Shown one piece after another: positions 45,916 through 54,891 of a DNA stretch of 64,000 nucleotides; the stretch's first letter is position 1, and each line of letters opens with the position of its first letter. Origin of the DNA: CAZDET01 sp964504335 (GTDB lineage Bacteria; Bacteroidota; Bacteroidia; Chitinophagales; Saprospiraceae). Made by a program: the position numbers and the translations under genes. The notes beneath the pieces were generated by a model that ran no database searches, had not been told where the DNA came from, and worked only from the letters and a program-made list of their open reading frames with translations. The stretch spans positions 62,001 through 126,000 of the forward strand of contig CAZDET010000002.1 of NCBI GenBank assembly GCA_964504335.1, written 5' to 3'.

Positions 45916-47874
45916 TTAATACTTTCCTCCAACCACCCGCTCATTCCATTCCGGTTGGGTTTCGAATTGCGGCAACCGTTGGGGAACGGCCGTCATTCCG
46001 GTCGTATCCGTGAGGGTTTCCATGAAGGAGACTAAGTCAGCAACTTCCTGTTCGTTCAATTGAAGATTATCAAACGGCAGTGTCTGGTGTTCTAGGTCAA
46101 TGCCCATGCCGGCTCCACCACCCTTGTTGTAGAAATCAACTACTTCCTCCAGGGTTGTGTAAACGCCGTTGTGCATGTAAGGAGCCGTTAGGGCCGCGTT
46201 GCGGACGGTGGGAGTTTTGAAACTGAACTGATAGAAGTACGCTTCGTCGATGGGGCGCCCACTGGCAAAGCGTCCCAGGTCCGGATCCAATACTGCCGGG
46301 GTGTCCACACTTACCGGCGTACCCAAAACTTCCGATTCGTGCTCCTGGTAGAAAGGAGGCACCAACCCATTAAAGGTGGGCGCAAAGTGGCAGGTACCGC
46401 AAGCGGCTTTGCCCATGAAGAGATTGTAGCCACGCGCCGCCGCTTCCGGATAGCTGTCGGTTTCGTTGCGGGCGTAACGATCAAAAGGACTGTCAAAGCC
46501 CGTCAGGGAGGCAACGTAGACGGAAAGGGCATTCGTCATACTCCACTTGGAAAACTGATAATCACCAGACTCAGGATATGCCTCTGTAAATAGTTCCCGG
46601 TATTCAGCGCTTTGTGCAAGTTTATCGAGGATGGTGAGGAAGTCGGTGCGAAACTCCATACTGTCCATCACCACGTGCTTCATTTGCCGTTCCAGGCGGG
46701 GTTCGCGCAAATCCGCAAAGAAGCGTTCGGTATACACGCAATTGATAAGTGTGGGGGAGTTCCGCTGGATGTGGCCTTCGCCGTTATAAGCAATACTCGT
46801 TTTTTGGCCGTCGGTGAAGGCATTCTCCGGATGATGACAACTTGCACAGGAACGTTCGTTATTGCCACTTAACAGCGGATCAAAAAACAACAGGCGACCG
46901 AGCTCCCGGCGCTTTTCGGTCATTTGATCTTCTCCGAATCCCGCGTAGTAGTAGGGGTTCAGCCAATCTTCCGAAAATAACTGATCCGCCCGGTAATTGT
47001 GGGAAGTTGGGAGTTGGGTGGTTTCGTATTTGTCCTCGATTTCTAAGGCTTTCTGCGCTTGGTATACTAAAGCCACGAGCGGATTGTGGAACGTGCGCAG
47101 GAAGTGCAGGCGGTCGAAGGTATCGAAGTCATTGTTTCCTTCCAGATAGCGGAGCGCTTGGGTGAAGTAATTATCCAACTCCTCCGCCAAATCGGCGTTT
47201 GCCGCCGACAATGGGTCGTGGTAAGCCCGAATAGCCCGCTGGCAAGCCTCGAGTGCCGTATGAGCTTCCGGCAGTGCATTGACGGACCCCGGAGTATCAA
47301 AGCCCGTCAAACCAAGCGTGTAGATGCGTACCAATTCCAACCGCACCGCCTCGAAAATAGTCCGATTCTCGAGGGGAACCACCCGCTGGTAGCGGGCTAC
47401 TTGCTTGATATTGTGCAGCAAGCTCTTAGTTAGCTCCAGGAGTTCTTCGGAGTCAATCTCGTCACCGAATACCACCTCATCCAGTACCTGGAGGCCTTTG
47501 GGCTCAATAACGACAACGGCAGGCACATTGGGCTCCAGCTTGGGAAGCGGCGCGCCGTTGATGTGTTTTTTTATGGCTTGCGGATCGATGTATTCCAGCA
47601 AGAACTCTTGGGATTTAAAGCGATCCCGCATGGCCAGGTGTTCCTTCTGAAGGTCTGCCTGCTTGATTTGAGCGGCAGCGTATTGTTGGGCGGCAGCATG
47701 ATATCCTTCCGCCTGGGCAATTAGGTCATCCAGGCCGCTGTGAAATTGATTGGTAATCGACTCGAGCGCGGAGGTTGAAGAAATGTTGGGTGAAGAAGGA
47801 ATGAATTGGTTGCCGAAAAAGGAAAGCAGGGCAACAACAGAAATAGATTGAAGGGCGAGAAGTAGCGTTTTCAT
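45916..47874 (-). CDS. Exported dihaem cytochrome c peroxidase (MauG/CCP) with imelysin-like N-domain
   Basis: This 652-residue protein has a signal peptide (start at 47874; an earlier start at 47946 would lie in a terminator). An N-terminal helical domain (about residues 40-280) has LLEYIDPQAIKKHINGAPLPK and VIEPKGLQVLDEVVF, typical of the imelysin-like region found in Bacteroidota peroxidases. The CCP/MauG domain (about 300-640) has two haem c sites, SCASCHHPENAF and KAACGTCHFAP, plus the distal/linker motif TPTVRNAALTAPYMHNG. It would reduce peroxide in the periplasm. Convergent with the haem/FG-GAP lipoprotein gene. Confidence 0.88.
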   Translation of the reverse strand: MKTLLLALQSISVVALLSFFGNQFIPSSPNISSTSALESITNQFHSGLDDLIAQAEGYHAAAQQYAAAQIKQADLQKEHLAMRDRFKSQEFLLEYIDPQAIKKHINGAPLPKLEPNVPAVVVIEPKGLQVLDEVVFGDEIDSEELLELTKSLLHNIKQVARYQRVVPLENRTIFEAVRLELVRIYTLGLTGFDTPGSVNALPEAHTALEACQRAIRAYHDPLSAANADLAEELDNYFTQALRYLEGNNDFDTFDRLHFLRTFHNPLVALVYQAQKALEIEDKYETTQLPTSHNYRADQLFSEDWLNPYYYAGFGEDQMTEKRRELGRLLFFDPLLSGNNERSCASCHHPENAFTDGQKTSIAYNGEGHIQRNSPTLINCVYTERFFADLREPRLERQMKHVVMDSMEFRTDFLTILDKLAQSAEYRELFTEAYPESGDYQFSKWSMTNALSVYVASLTGFDSPFDRYARNETDSYPEAAARGYNLFMGKAACGTCHFAPTFNGLVPPFYQEHESEVLGTPVSVDTPAVLDPDLGRFASGRPIDEAYFYQFSFKTPTVRNAALTAPYMHNGVYTTLEEVVDFYNKGGGAGMGIDLEHQTLPFDNLQLNEQEVADLVSFMETLTDTTGMTAVPQRLPQFETQPEWNERVVGGKY

Positions 47875-47900
47875 TCCAGCAAGTTCTAATACTATGGAAA

Positions 47901-47944
47901 GAGAGAAAAAAAGAGAATCGGGTACGCTCCGTTGGAGCGTACCC
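47901..47944 (-). terminator. Rho-independent terminator after the PhoX-like gene
   Basis: On the minus strand a perfect 11-bp stem, GGGTACGCTCC (47934-47944) with its complement (47920-47930), encloses a 3-nt loop. A T-rich run including seven Ts follows within about 20 nt. It lies between the PhoX-like gene (stop 47964) and the peroxidase gene (start 47874), so the two are transcribed separately. Confidence 0.85.
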
Positions 47945-47963
47945 AATGGTGAGTAATGAAAAA

Positions 47964-49856
47964 TTACTCAACGATCAACTTAGTGAATTCACCTTCTGCG
48001 TTGCGCAGGAAGTAAATACCAGTAGGCAGGTGGTTAACCGTGATTTGGTTAACGTTGCGGTATACGTTCAGACGCTGGCCAGCCTGGTTGTAGATGGCTA
48101 CGTCAGTGGTCTGATTCAAGTAAACAGTCTGGAGGGCAGGGTTAGGATAAGCCTTGAACTTTTCCTCCAACTGGATTTCCGGCTCCTGCAGGTCAGTAAC
48201 CGTCAGATCACCAAATCCGTGAATGGCGAATGTCAGTGAGTGGTTGTACGGGAACGAGTTGGTAGACCGCGGGTGCTGAGAGTTAACCAGCAGCGTCTGT
48301 CCGTCAGAAGTAACCTGGGCACCAGTAACCTCGGCACCGGCAGGTACGGCAGAGATACGGATGAGGTCGTCAACCGTCGGGTTCTCGATGGAAAGGTTCA
48401 GCAGGTAAAGCTCGCAGGTGCTGTTGTCCTGAGCATCGGAAGGCATGCGGCCGTAGTCGCGGCCGTTCAGGTCTTCACAGATGATCAGAAACTGCTGGTC
48501 GTCGATGGTCATTACGTTAAGACCGTCGGGGTTGGACAGGTGCTTGGCAGGATAGTTAGCAATGTCCGGACCAACTTCGTCGAAGTCAGGACCACCCTCG
48601 ATCAGTACGCTTACTTCTTCAGTAGCAGGATCGTAAACCAGTACGCGACCGTAGAAGTCGTTGTAGTCACCGGCAGTAGGAGTGGTACTCTGAGCAGTAG
48701 CACGAGCAATGTGGTGCGGAGCCAGTACGGCACCGTCGTTGAATTCACCTTCCCAGCGGCTACCCGGAGCGTCGCGACCAGTTTCAGTCATGTATACGAG
48801 GCCGGAAACGGGATCGATGTTCACCCATTCGATGCGGTTGTACATAGTGGCAGCAACTGCAACGGAAGCGTCGCCGAATTCCAACATCTTCTGCGGGTCT
48901 TGGTTGTCGATGGTAATCCACTTGTCGCCGGTAGCGTCGTGCTTGTACACCTGAGTGATACCCGTGCGGAAGTCGCCAGGAGTATCAGCGATGAAACGCG
49001 TCCAGAAACCGGGAGTGCCATCCCATCCGAGGTATACGGTGCGGTTGTCAGTAGCGATAGCGCCACCTTCCCAGCCACCACGGCCCCAGTTGTACTGCTT
49101 GCGGATAGCTACGGCTTCGCGCGGATCGATTTCAACCATCCAGTTGAAGTTCTCGAATGCCTTCCAAGTCAGGCCATCGAAGCCCGGGATGTCGGAGGAG
49201 ATGGTGTAGTCCATAGTGTCGCGTACACCTTGGTTGGTGTTAGCAGAACGACCAGGACGCAGCGGCAAGTCTTCACCGATACGGAAGTCGGCAGAAGAAT
49301 TGTTGATATCCGTGTTGTCGCCACGGAACCACTCTTCGGCTGTCCAGATACGACCGTCTACAGTGGAAGTGATACCACCGCAGTTCATACCAGTTTCACC
49401 AACGGTGTTGGCAAAGTCTACGTTGAAGTACTTACCAGAGCGGCCGTCGCTCAGGGTCTGGTCCATTACCTCCAGGGTACCGTCTTCGGCACGCTGAACG
49501 CGGAAAACAGTCATACCGCCACCGTCACCAATGCGGTCGTCGCGGTAGATCATCTCGTGGTTCACAGAAACCCATCCGAGGCTGGCTCCAGTAGTATCGG
49601 GTGTGAAACCGATGAAATCGTGCCATTCCTTAGCAAACTGCTGACCAGCAGGGTTGCCATAGGTTTCAGTAGTCTCAACTAAATCGACACCACCTACAAA
49701 CAAAACCTGAAAGTCCAGTGGGCTCGGTGGCATCAGCACCTCTTCAGGAACGTAGTTTGCGGGCATGTCAATCGACTCCGGGAAAGAAGTTTGGGCGTTC
49801 GTTGCTACAAATGCAATAACAGCCGCTACCAGAGTAAGTAGTGCTCTTTTCATCAT
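47964..49856 (-). CDS. PhoX/DUF839 family secreted protein with T9SS sorting tail
   Basis: This 630-residue protein has a signal peptide (LVAAVIAFVATNAQ) and a long DUF839-type region. That region contains WVSVNHEMIYRDDRIGDGGG, NCGGITSTVDGRIWTAEEWF, GGWEGGAIATDNRTVYLGWD and NPDGLNVMTIDDQQFLII. PhoX phosphatases bind Ca2+ and Fe3+ in such loops, so phosphatase activity is likely but not certain. The C-terminal 75 residues form a type A T9SS sorting domain (AYPNPALQTVYLNQ ... LPTGIYFLRNAEG). Codon use differs from the neighbours: it strongly favours GGT, GTT, ACT, GAC and AAC, suggesting very high expression. A long frame on the other strand is a by-product of this bias. Confidence 0.82.
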   Translation of the reverse strand: MMKRALLTLVAAVIAFVATNAQTSFPESIDMPANYVPEEVLMPPSPLDFQVLFVGGVDLVETTETYGNPAGQQFAKEWHDFIGFTPDTTGASLGWVSVNHEMIYRDDRIGDGGGMTVFRVQRAEDGTLEVMDQTLSDGRSGKYFNVDFANTVGETGMNCGGITSTVDGRIWTAEEWFRGDNTDINNSSADFRIGEDLPLRPGRSANTNQGVRDTMDYTISSDIPGFDGLTWKAFENFNWMVEIDPREAVAIRKQYNWGRGGWEGGAIATDNRTVYLGWDGTPGFWTRFIADTPGDFRTGITQVYKHDATGDKWITIDNQDPQKMLEFGDASVAVAATMYNRIEWVNIDPVSGLVYMTETGRDAPGSRWEGEFNDGAVLAPHHIARATAQSTTPTAGDYNDFYGRVLVYDPATEEVSVLIEGGPDFDEVGPDIANYPAKHLSNPDGLNVMTIDDQQFLIICEDLNGRDYGRMPSDAQDNSTCELYLLNLSIENPTVDDLIRISAVPAGAEVTGAQVTSDGQTLLVNSQHPRSTNSFPYNHSLTFAIHGFGDLTVTDLQEPEIQLEEKFKAYPNPALQTVYLNQTTDVAIYNQAGQRLNVYRNVNQITVNHLPTGIYFLRNAEGEFTKLIVE

Positions 49857-50363
49857 ATGTGTTTAGACAGAATTAAGCATGGAAATCTTCCATGGGGGTA
49901 AATTTCCACCACGGATGTTAACCAGGGGTGAAGTAAAGCGTGGCTATTATTTGCTAAGCGTTAATTGACGGTCCAAGGAATTAACCAATAGTTAGGGCAT
50001 ATTATTTGTAATTCTTTTTTATCTCTCAGCTCTTTCAATAAAAGCATTTTATACACTGAACTATTCTTCATATAGATAACTAATGCAATCTATCGCTAAT
50101 ATTTCAGCAGGTACACCCTGCTTATTTGGGATTTGTTTAAATAAGCATGATTACCGTTTTCTCTTCTCTTTTTTACAATTAGATGGCAAAAAACAACCTG
50201 ACAAAAATTCAAAATAATAGGCAGTTTATGAGACTATAAGGACACTGCTTTTTTATAGGTCTTGGGTGTGTTTAAATTTCAACTCGCCCTTCATTCACAC
50301 CCATTAATCTGGATCGATTCAATAATCCGATAGAACTACGCCCTAAAATGCGCCCGCGCCATC
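49857..50363 (-). other. AT-rich 507-nt gene-free stretch upstream of the PhoX-like gene
   Basis: No convincing gene is seen. It should hold the promoter and leader of the PhoX-like gene. An inverted repeat CATGGAA/ATC/TTCCATG lies at 49878-49894, 22 nt before the start codon, and could be a leader hairpin or operator. No Pho box was identified. The rest is A/T-rich without tandem repeats. Confidence 0.5.
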
Positions 50364-51383
50364 CTACCCATTCAACACCCGCCACACCAATTCCCGAAGC
50401 AACTCCCCACTCGGCTTTCCGGTACTGTTATACCCTACTCCTTTCGATTTGAGATCGTATTCGCGCAGCCAGCCGATGATCTGCTCCACCTGCGGACGCG
50501 AGTAGTGGCGGGCGGCCAGGCGGTATTCTTTGAGGAAGAAAGGGGAACGCAATTTGAGTGTCGACAGGATGTCTGACTCCGCAGCGCGGCGGGCCTGGAG
50601 TTCGTGCAATTGGTAGATCTTGCTGAAGTAGTTGTAGAGGCTGCCAAGCAGCACGGGCAGGGGGTGCTTGCGGGCATCGGCGGCGAAGTAGTGGACGATA
50701 CGGAAACTCTTGCCCACGTCGCGCTGCGCGAGGGCGCGCTGCAATTCGAAGACGTTGTAGTCTTTGCTGATGCCGATTTGCTCTTCGATCACGGCCGGTG
50801 TTATCGTGCTTCCCTTGGGTACGTTTAGGCGCAGCTTTTCGAGCTCGTTGCTGATTTTGCTGAGGTCGGTACCGAGGTATTCGGCCAGCAGCGCGGAGGC
50901 TGCCGGTTCGATGCGCAATTCCCACTGCCGCAGCAAGCTTTCGACCCAGTCCGGCACCTGGTTTTCGTAGAGCGGTTTGGATTCGAAGACCACCGCGTGC
51001 TGCTTGACGGCCTTGCCAAATTTCGTATTGAACGGTAGCTTTTTGTACTTGTAGCACAGCACCAGCACCGTGGAGGGGACGGGCTGCTCCACGTAGCCCT
51101 GCAAGTCTTTCAGGGAGCGCATTTCCTGGGCTTCCCGCACCACCACCAGCTGTCGGGCCGCCATCATGGGCACGCGGCGGGCCGCGTCGAGCACCGTCAG
51201 GTGGTCGGTTTCCTTGCCGTAGAGGATGGTTTCGTTAAACGCCCGTTCGTGCTCCTCCAGGGCGTGTGCGGTGATGGCCTCGGCGAGGCGGTCGATAAAA
51301 AAGGGTTCCGCCCCGTGCAAGAAATAAACGGGACGGAACTGCTGCTTGGTAATCTCTTTCAGGAGGCCTTCGTACGTAGTCAT
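50364..51383 (-). CDS. holA: DNA polymerase III subunit delta
   Basis: HolA is the clamp-loader subunit that opens the beta clamp. The 339-residue protein has the usual opening PVYFLHGAEPFFIDRLAEAI, a degenerate AAA+ fold with VVVREAQEM, and then the C-terminal helical domain (ELQRALAQRDVGKSFRIVHYF; VLLGSLYNYFSKIYQL). Length and order match the family. It is the last gene in a minus-strand run after the DUF1501 gene, with a hairpin in the gap. A TATCTTCG box lies 7 nt before the start codon. Confidence 0.93.
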   Translation of the reverse strand: MTTYEGLLKEITKQQFRPVYFLHGAEPFFIDRLAEAITAHALEEHERAFNETILYGKETDHLTVLDAARRVPMMAARQLVVVREAQEMRSLKDLQGYVEQPVPSTVLVLCYKYKKLPFNTKFGKAVKQHAVVFESKPLYENQVPDWVESLLRQWELRIEPAASALLAEYLGTDLSKISNELEKLRLNVPKGSTITPAVIEEQIGISKDYNVFELQRALAQRDVGKSFRIVHYFAADARKHPLPVLLGSLYNYFSKIYQLHELQARRAAESDILSTLKLRSPFFLKEYRLAARHYSRPQVEQIIGWLREYDLKSKGVGYNSTGKPSGELLRELVWRVLNG

Positions 51384-51399
51384 AGAAGGCGAAGATAAG

Positions 51400-51427
51400 G
51401 TACAGCAAGCCTAAAGGCTTGCCGTAC
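51400..51427 (-). terminator. Hairpin between the DUF1501 gene and holA
   Basis: GCAAGCC (51405-51411) pairs with GGCTTGC (51416-51422) around a TAAA loop; with GTAC on each side the stem reaches 12 bp with one mismatch. It follows the DUF1501 stop by 7 nt. The downstream side is only moderately T-rich, so it could be a weak terminator, attenuator or mRNA end stabiliser. Confidence 0.5.
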
Positions 51428-51433
51428 TACCCA

Positions 51434-52990
51434 CTAATACTTTACTGCCCGCTTGGTAATGAACTGATCGCCCCGTTGCAAGCGGAAGAAGTAAGGCCCC
51501 GACGCGTAGCGGCTCATGTTGATCCTGACCGTGTGTTCGCCCTGCGGCAATTTTTGGCTCATGATCGTTTCCACTTCGGCCCCCAGGGCGTCGAATACGG
51601 ACAAGCGGACCCACTCGCCCTGGGTTTCGAATTGGATATTGGCCGTTCCGCGGAACGGGTTGGGGAAAACGGTTGCGTCGAAGTTAAATTGCTCGAAGTT
51701 GTTGTTACTAGTTACTGTACCGCTGCAATCGCCGATGATGGGTAGGTACGTAAACCCGTCGTACAGGAGCGTGCGCACGCCGATTTCGGGCACGTCGAAC
51801 CAATCCATGAGTACGGAGCCGTAGATGTCGCGAAAGTCGTGCTGCATGGGCACGCCTTCGTTGCGTCTGATGTCATTGCCGATCTCGGGGCTATCGCCGA
51901 TGAACCCACCATTGACGCACGACCCAAACAGGATCAGGGGTGCGGCGGTACCGTGGTCGGTGCCAAAGCTGTCGTTAGCGCGGATCTGGCGACCAAACTC
52001 GCTGAATGTCATCCCGACTACTCGCTTATCGATGCCCAATGCAACCAAATCGGCCTGGAAGGCGGCGATGGCACCTGATAGTTCACTCAGTAGCTCGGCG
52101 TGGCGGCCATTGGTGGGATCGTTGCGGTCGATCTGGTTGGCGTGGGTGTCGAAGCCACCGATACTCACCACGTAGATTTTGGTTTGCAAGCCACCGGAAA
52201 TCAGTTGTGCTACGTTGCGCAGCTTATTCGCCAGGCGGTTATTCTCCGGGTACTTTGCGAGGGTGTTGCCATTCTCCGCTGCGTCGGTAACCACTTCGGC
52301 GTAGGCATTGGTTTGCGCGATGCTGGTGCGCAAAAACTCCAGCTCATCGCCGTAGTAGGTATCAGGTACGGCCGTGTCCTCGCCCTCCAGTAGTGGGCGG
52401 ATGGAGAAGGGGTCTCTGATCGCGAGCGAATAATTTGCTGCAATCCCCTGGCAGGTTTCGGTCACTGTACTACCGAGGCGAATAGCAATGGGATGCGGCG
52501 TTTGGGTATTCGGGTAGCCTTCCGGAAAATTGGGATACAATTGATCGAAGTAGCGGCCAATCCAGCCGGAGCTAACCTCATTCTCCGCGGAAGATCCGCT
52601 CTGCCAGATATCCATACTGCGGAAGTGCGAGCGGTTTTGGTTGGGATAACCGGCTGATTGAACAACGTTCATGCGTCCATCCTTGAACAGTCGTTCCATG
52701 CCCACCATGCTCGGGTGGAGGGCGGTTGTATTGGAAATGGGAATCAAACTCGATTGCGGCAGCAGAATACTGGCGCGCAAGCCGGCCAGGGTATCGTAGC
52801 GGTCGAGGGGAATGATGGTATTGAGGCCATCGTTTCCGCCGTTGAGCTGCACGACTACCAGTACTTTATCCGACTCAGGATTGATGAGTTTTCCGAGCAC
52901 GCCGCTATCGGCAGCAGACAGTCGGAAACCATTTAACAACAAGGGTATGGAGACGGCCCCGGAGGCCTGAAGAAAGTTTCTTCGTTTCAT
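51434..52990 (-). CDS. DUF1501 family secreted protein with T9SS sorting tail
   Basis: This 518-residue protein begins MKRRNFLQASGAVSIPLLL, a twin-arginine-like signal. The body has the DUF1501 (alkaline-phosphatase-like fold) motifs VVVQLNGGNDGLNTIIP, HPSMVGMERLF, SVGGFDTH-like VSIGGFDTHANQ, and FSEFGRQIRAN ... GTDHGTAAPLILFG. The C-terminal 80 residues are a type A T9SS sorting domain (VFPNPFRGTANIQFE ... RYASGPYFFRLQRG). It follows the DUF1800 gene by 21 nt; the two families are nearly always paired, and their joint function is unknown. Confidence 0.9.
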   Translation of the reverse strand: MKRRNFLQASGAVSIPLLLNGFRLSAADSGVLGKLINPESDKVLVVVQLNGGNDGLNTIIPLDRYDTLAGLRASILLPQSSLIPISNTTALHPSMVGMERLFKDGRMNVVQSAGYPNQNRSHFRSMDIWQSGSSAENEVSSGWIGRYFDQLYPNFPEGYPNTQTPHPIAIRLGSTVTETCQGIAANYSLAIRDPFSIRPLLEGEDTAVPDTYYGDELEFLRTSIAQTNAYAEVVTDAAENGNTLAKYPENNRLANKLRNVAQLISGGLQTKIYVVSIGGFDTHANQIDRNDPTNGRHAELLSELSGAIAAFQADLVALGIDKRVVGMTFSEFGRQIRANDSFGTDHGTAAPLILFGSCVNGGFIGDSPEIGNDIRRNEGVPMQHDFRDIYGSVLMDWFDVPEIGVRTLLYDGFTYLPIIGDCSGTVTSNNNFEQFNFDATVFPNPFRGTANIQFETQGEWVRLSVFDALGAEVETIMSQKLPQGEHTVRINMSRYASGPYFFRLQRGDQFITKRAVKY

Positions 52991-53011
52991 AGTATTTGAC
53001 GGTTTGCGGGA

Positions 53012-54688
53012 TTAAGAAAGATGGAACTCCGCGGCAGACAATAGTGCCATAAAGGTCGCTTCGAGCTTTTTCACCACTGCATTGCGCAAATCCTGATCGT
53101 CTGGATTGGCTAGGTGCTCGGTGTACTCGACCGTCCATTCAAAATCGGGCAGCCCGGGAATCAGGACTTCTTTGAGCGCGGTAATCTGCCCGTCGGTGAG
53201 GGGTTGCGGGAGCAGAATATCAGCGGTCTCAGCCAACAGGGCATTCGGATCGTACGGATCCTCCAGCTTTTCCAGGAAAGACAGGTAATCGATGCGGTAA
53301 TCCTCGTCGTCGACCCGCCAACCGCGGTCGACCACTTTGGAGGCCAGCCCCATTCGCTGCTGCAGAGAGGTCGTATTGATCCAGGTGCGGAAATAAAGCG
53401 GCCCCTGATACCAGGCCTTCCATCCGGCCACTTCCGGTACGTTGAAGTAGTCCATCTCCATCGACTTGGCCTCATTGTAAATTGCAAAGGCCACTTTCGT
53501 TTCCTCCACCGGCGACTTCGGGAAGGGGATGCGAAGGGGCTTGAAGAGAGAAACCACGTAGTCGATCGGATGCTTGATCATTGGCCCGACGCTCTGGATG
53601 CCAAAGAAATGCTCCGAGCTCAGGAGCATCCGCAGTGCGTTCTCCAGTTGGTAATCGTCGGCGATCACCTGCTGCGCCATGGGTTCGATTACAGCGGCTT
53701 CTACCTCGTCCGTGATTTTGTAGTAGACAAACCAACGGTAGAGCTTTCGGCAAATGTGGCGCGCCACCTCGTCTTTCGAAAAGATTAAATCGATGAGGTA
53801 GCTGTATTCCTCTTCGCCCATATCGGAGATGGTGGCACCGTCGAATCGGAAGCTAAGCTGCTTGGTACCCGTGTCGTGGCGATCCGGATCAAATACCGAT
53901 CCTACCGGCTCATCAGTGGTAAGGGCGTGCAGGCCTACGTCCTTCCAACCGGTTAGCACATTGGAGATGGCCAGAATATCCTCTTCGGTGAAGTTGGTGT
54001 AATCGCCGGGGCCAACCTGCGGGCCCTTGCCGATTGTGAAGAGTTCCAGCAATTCGCGTGCGTAGTTCTCGTTGGGGGCCTTTTTCGTATTCTGGTTGCC
54101 GTTGAGAAAGCGCAGCATCGCCGGATGAATGGTGATATCCTTGACGATCTGCCGAAAATTACCCCAAGCTTGCCGGCGCAAAGTAGTGGTGTAATCATAG
54201 AGAAAAAAGGGACCTTTTCCATCGGAAATCCCAAAATGGTTGATCCAGAACAGCGTCATCTTCTCGCGCAGGGAAATAGTTTCCTTGAGCATCAGCCGAA
54301 TCGTCCACCCCTGTAGGCTGCGATGCCGCGAGGTGATGAGGTCGTTTTTGTTTCGCTGGTAGGGCGCTCCGACCCATGTTTCCCCAATGGGCACGTTGGG
54401 ATCGCCATCGTAGTAAAAATTAATGGGTGGATCGGGCAGTGGTAACTCTTCGAACAATCGATCGAGCGTAGCTTGCAGGCCCAGCCCGACTGCTTCCAAC
54501 TGCGTTTCCTTTGTCGGCCCGAAGGTCGTGCGCCTCAGCAAATGAGCAGCTTGTACGCGCGTCCATTCTCCACTGTAGGGCTCCAGTCCGGCAAAGGTGG
54601 TTGTGGCTGGAGGCGCTACCAATCGGTTTTTGAGGGCGTACCGTTCCTTTCTCCCGGCAAGTACCTGCAGGGTAGTTCTCCTATTCAT
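53012..54688 (-). CDS. DUF1800 family protein, partner of DUF1501
   Basis: This 558-residue, largely helical protein has the family motifs RVQAAHLLRRTTFGPT, KMTLFWINHFGIS, NENYARELLELFTIG and SVFDPDRHDTGTKQL. No clear signal peptide is seen in the chosen start (MNRRTTLQVLAGRKERY). It heads a two-gene operon with the DUF1501 gene, whose start codon lies 21 nt after its stop. The 203 nt upstream (54689-54891) contain no gene, but have two copies of AAGCGTATT (54711 and 54729). Confidence 0.9.
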   Translation of the reverse strand: MNRRTTLQVLAGRKERYALKNRLVAPPATTTFAGLEPYSGEWTRVQAAHLLRRTTFGPTKETQLEAVGLGLQATLDRLFEELPLPDPPINFYYDGDPNVPIGETWVGAPYQRNKNDLITSRHRSLQGWTIRLMLKETISLREKMTLFWINHFGISDGKGPFFLYDYTTTLRRQAWGNFRQIVKDITIHPAMLRFLNGNQNTKKAPNENYARELLELFTIGKGPQVGPGDYTNFTEEDILAISNVLTGWKDVGLHALTTDEPVGSVFDPDRHDTGTKQLSFRFDGATISDMGEEEYSYLIDLIFSKDEVARHICRKLYRWFVYYKITDEVEAAVIEPMAQQVIADDYQLENALRMLLSSEHFFGIQSVGPMIKHPIDYVVSLFKPLRIPFPKSPVEETKVAFAIYNEAKSMEMDYFNVPEVAGWKAWYQGPLYFRTWINTTSLQQRMGLASKVVDRGWRVDDEDYRIDYLSFLEKLEDPYDPNALLAETADILLPQPLTDGQITALKEVLIPGLPDFEWTVEYTEHLANPDDQDLRNAVVKKLEATFMALLSAAEFHLS

Positions 54689-54891
54689 AAGGGATAATCG
54701 TGGTTAGTAAAAGCGTATTAGCGTGTCAAAGCGTATTGGATACTAACCGGGGAGTAGATTACAGACTAGGTATACTGGGGAAGTATAGATGGGTATATGC
54801 TGCAATATACGTAAGAACCCGTATAGGTTATTGCCCGAAGGACGAAACTTTTCCGGTTTTAACACGACGGAATCCGCTTGCGCCCGAAATT

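Noticed and set aside
48240..49682. 480-residue open frame on the plus strand
   Set aside because: It is entirely antisense to the PhoX-like gene, is rich in Val/Arg/Ser without known motifs, and is explained by the strong codon bias of the real gene.
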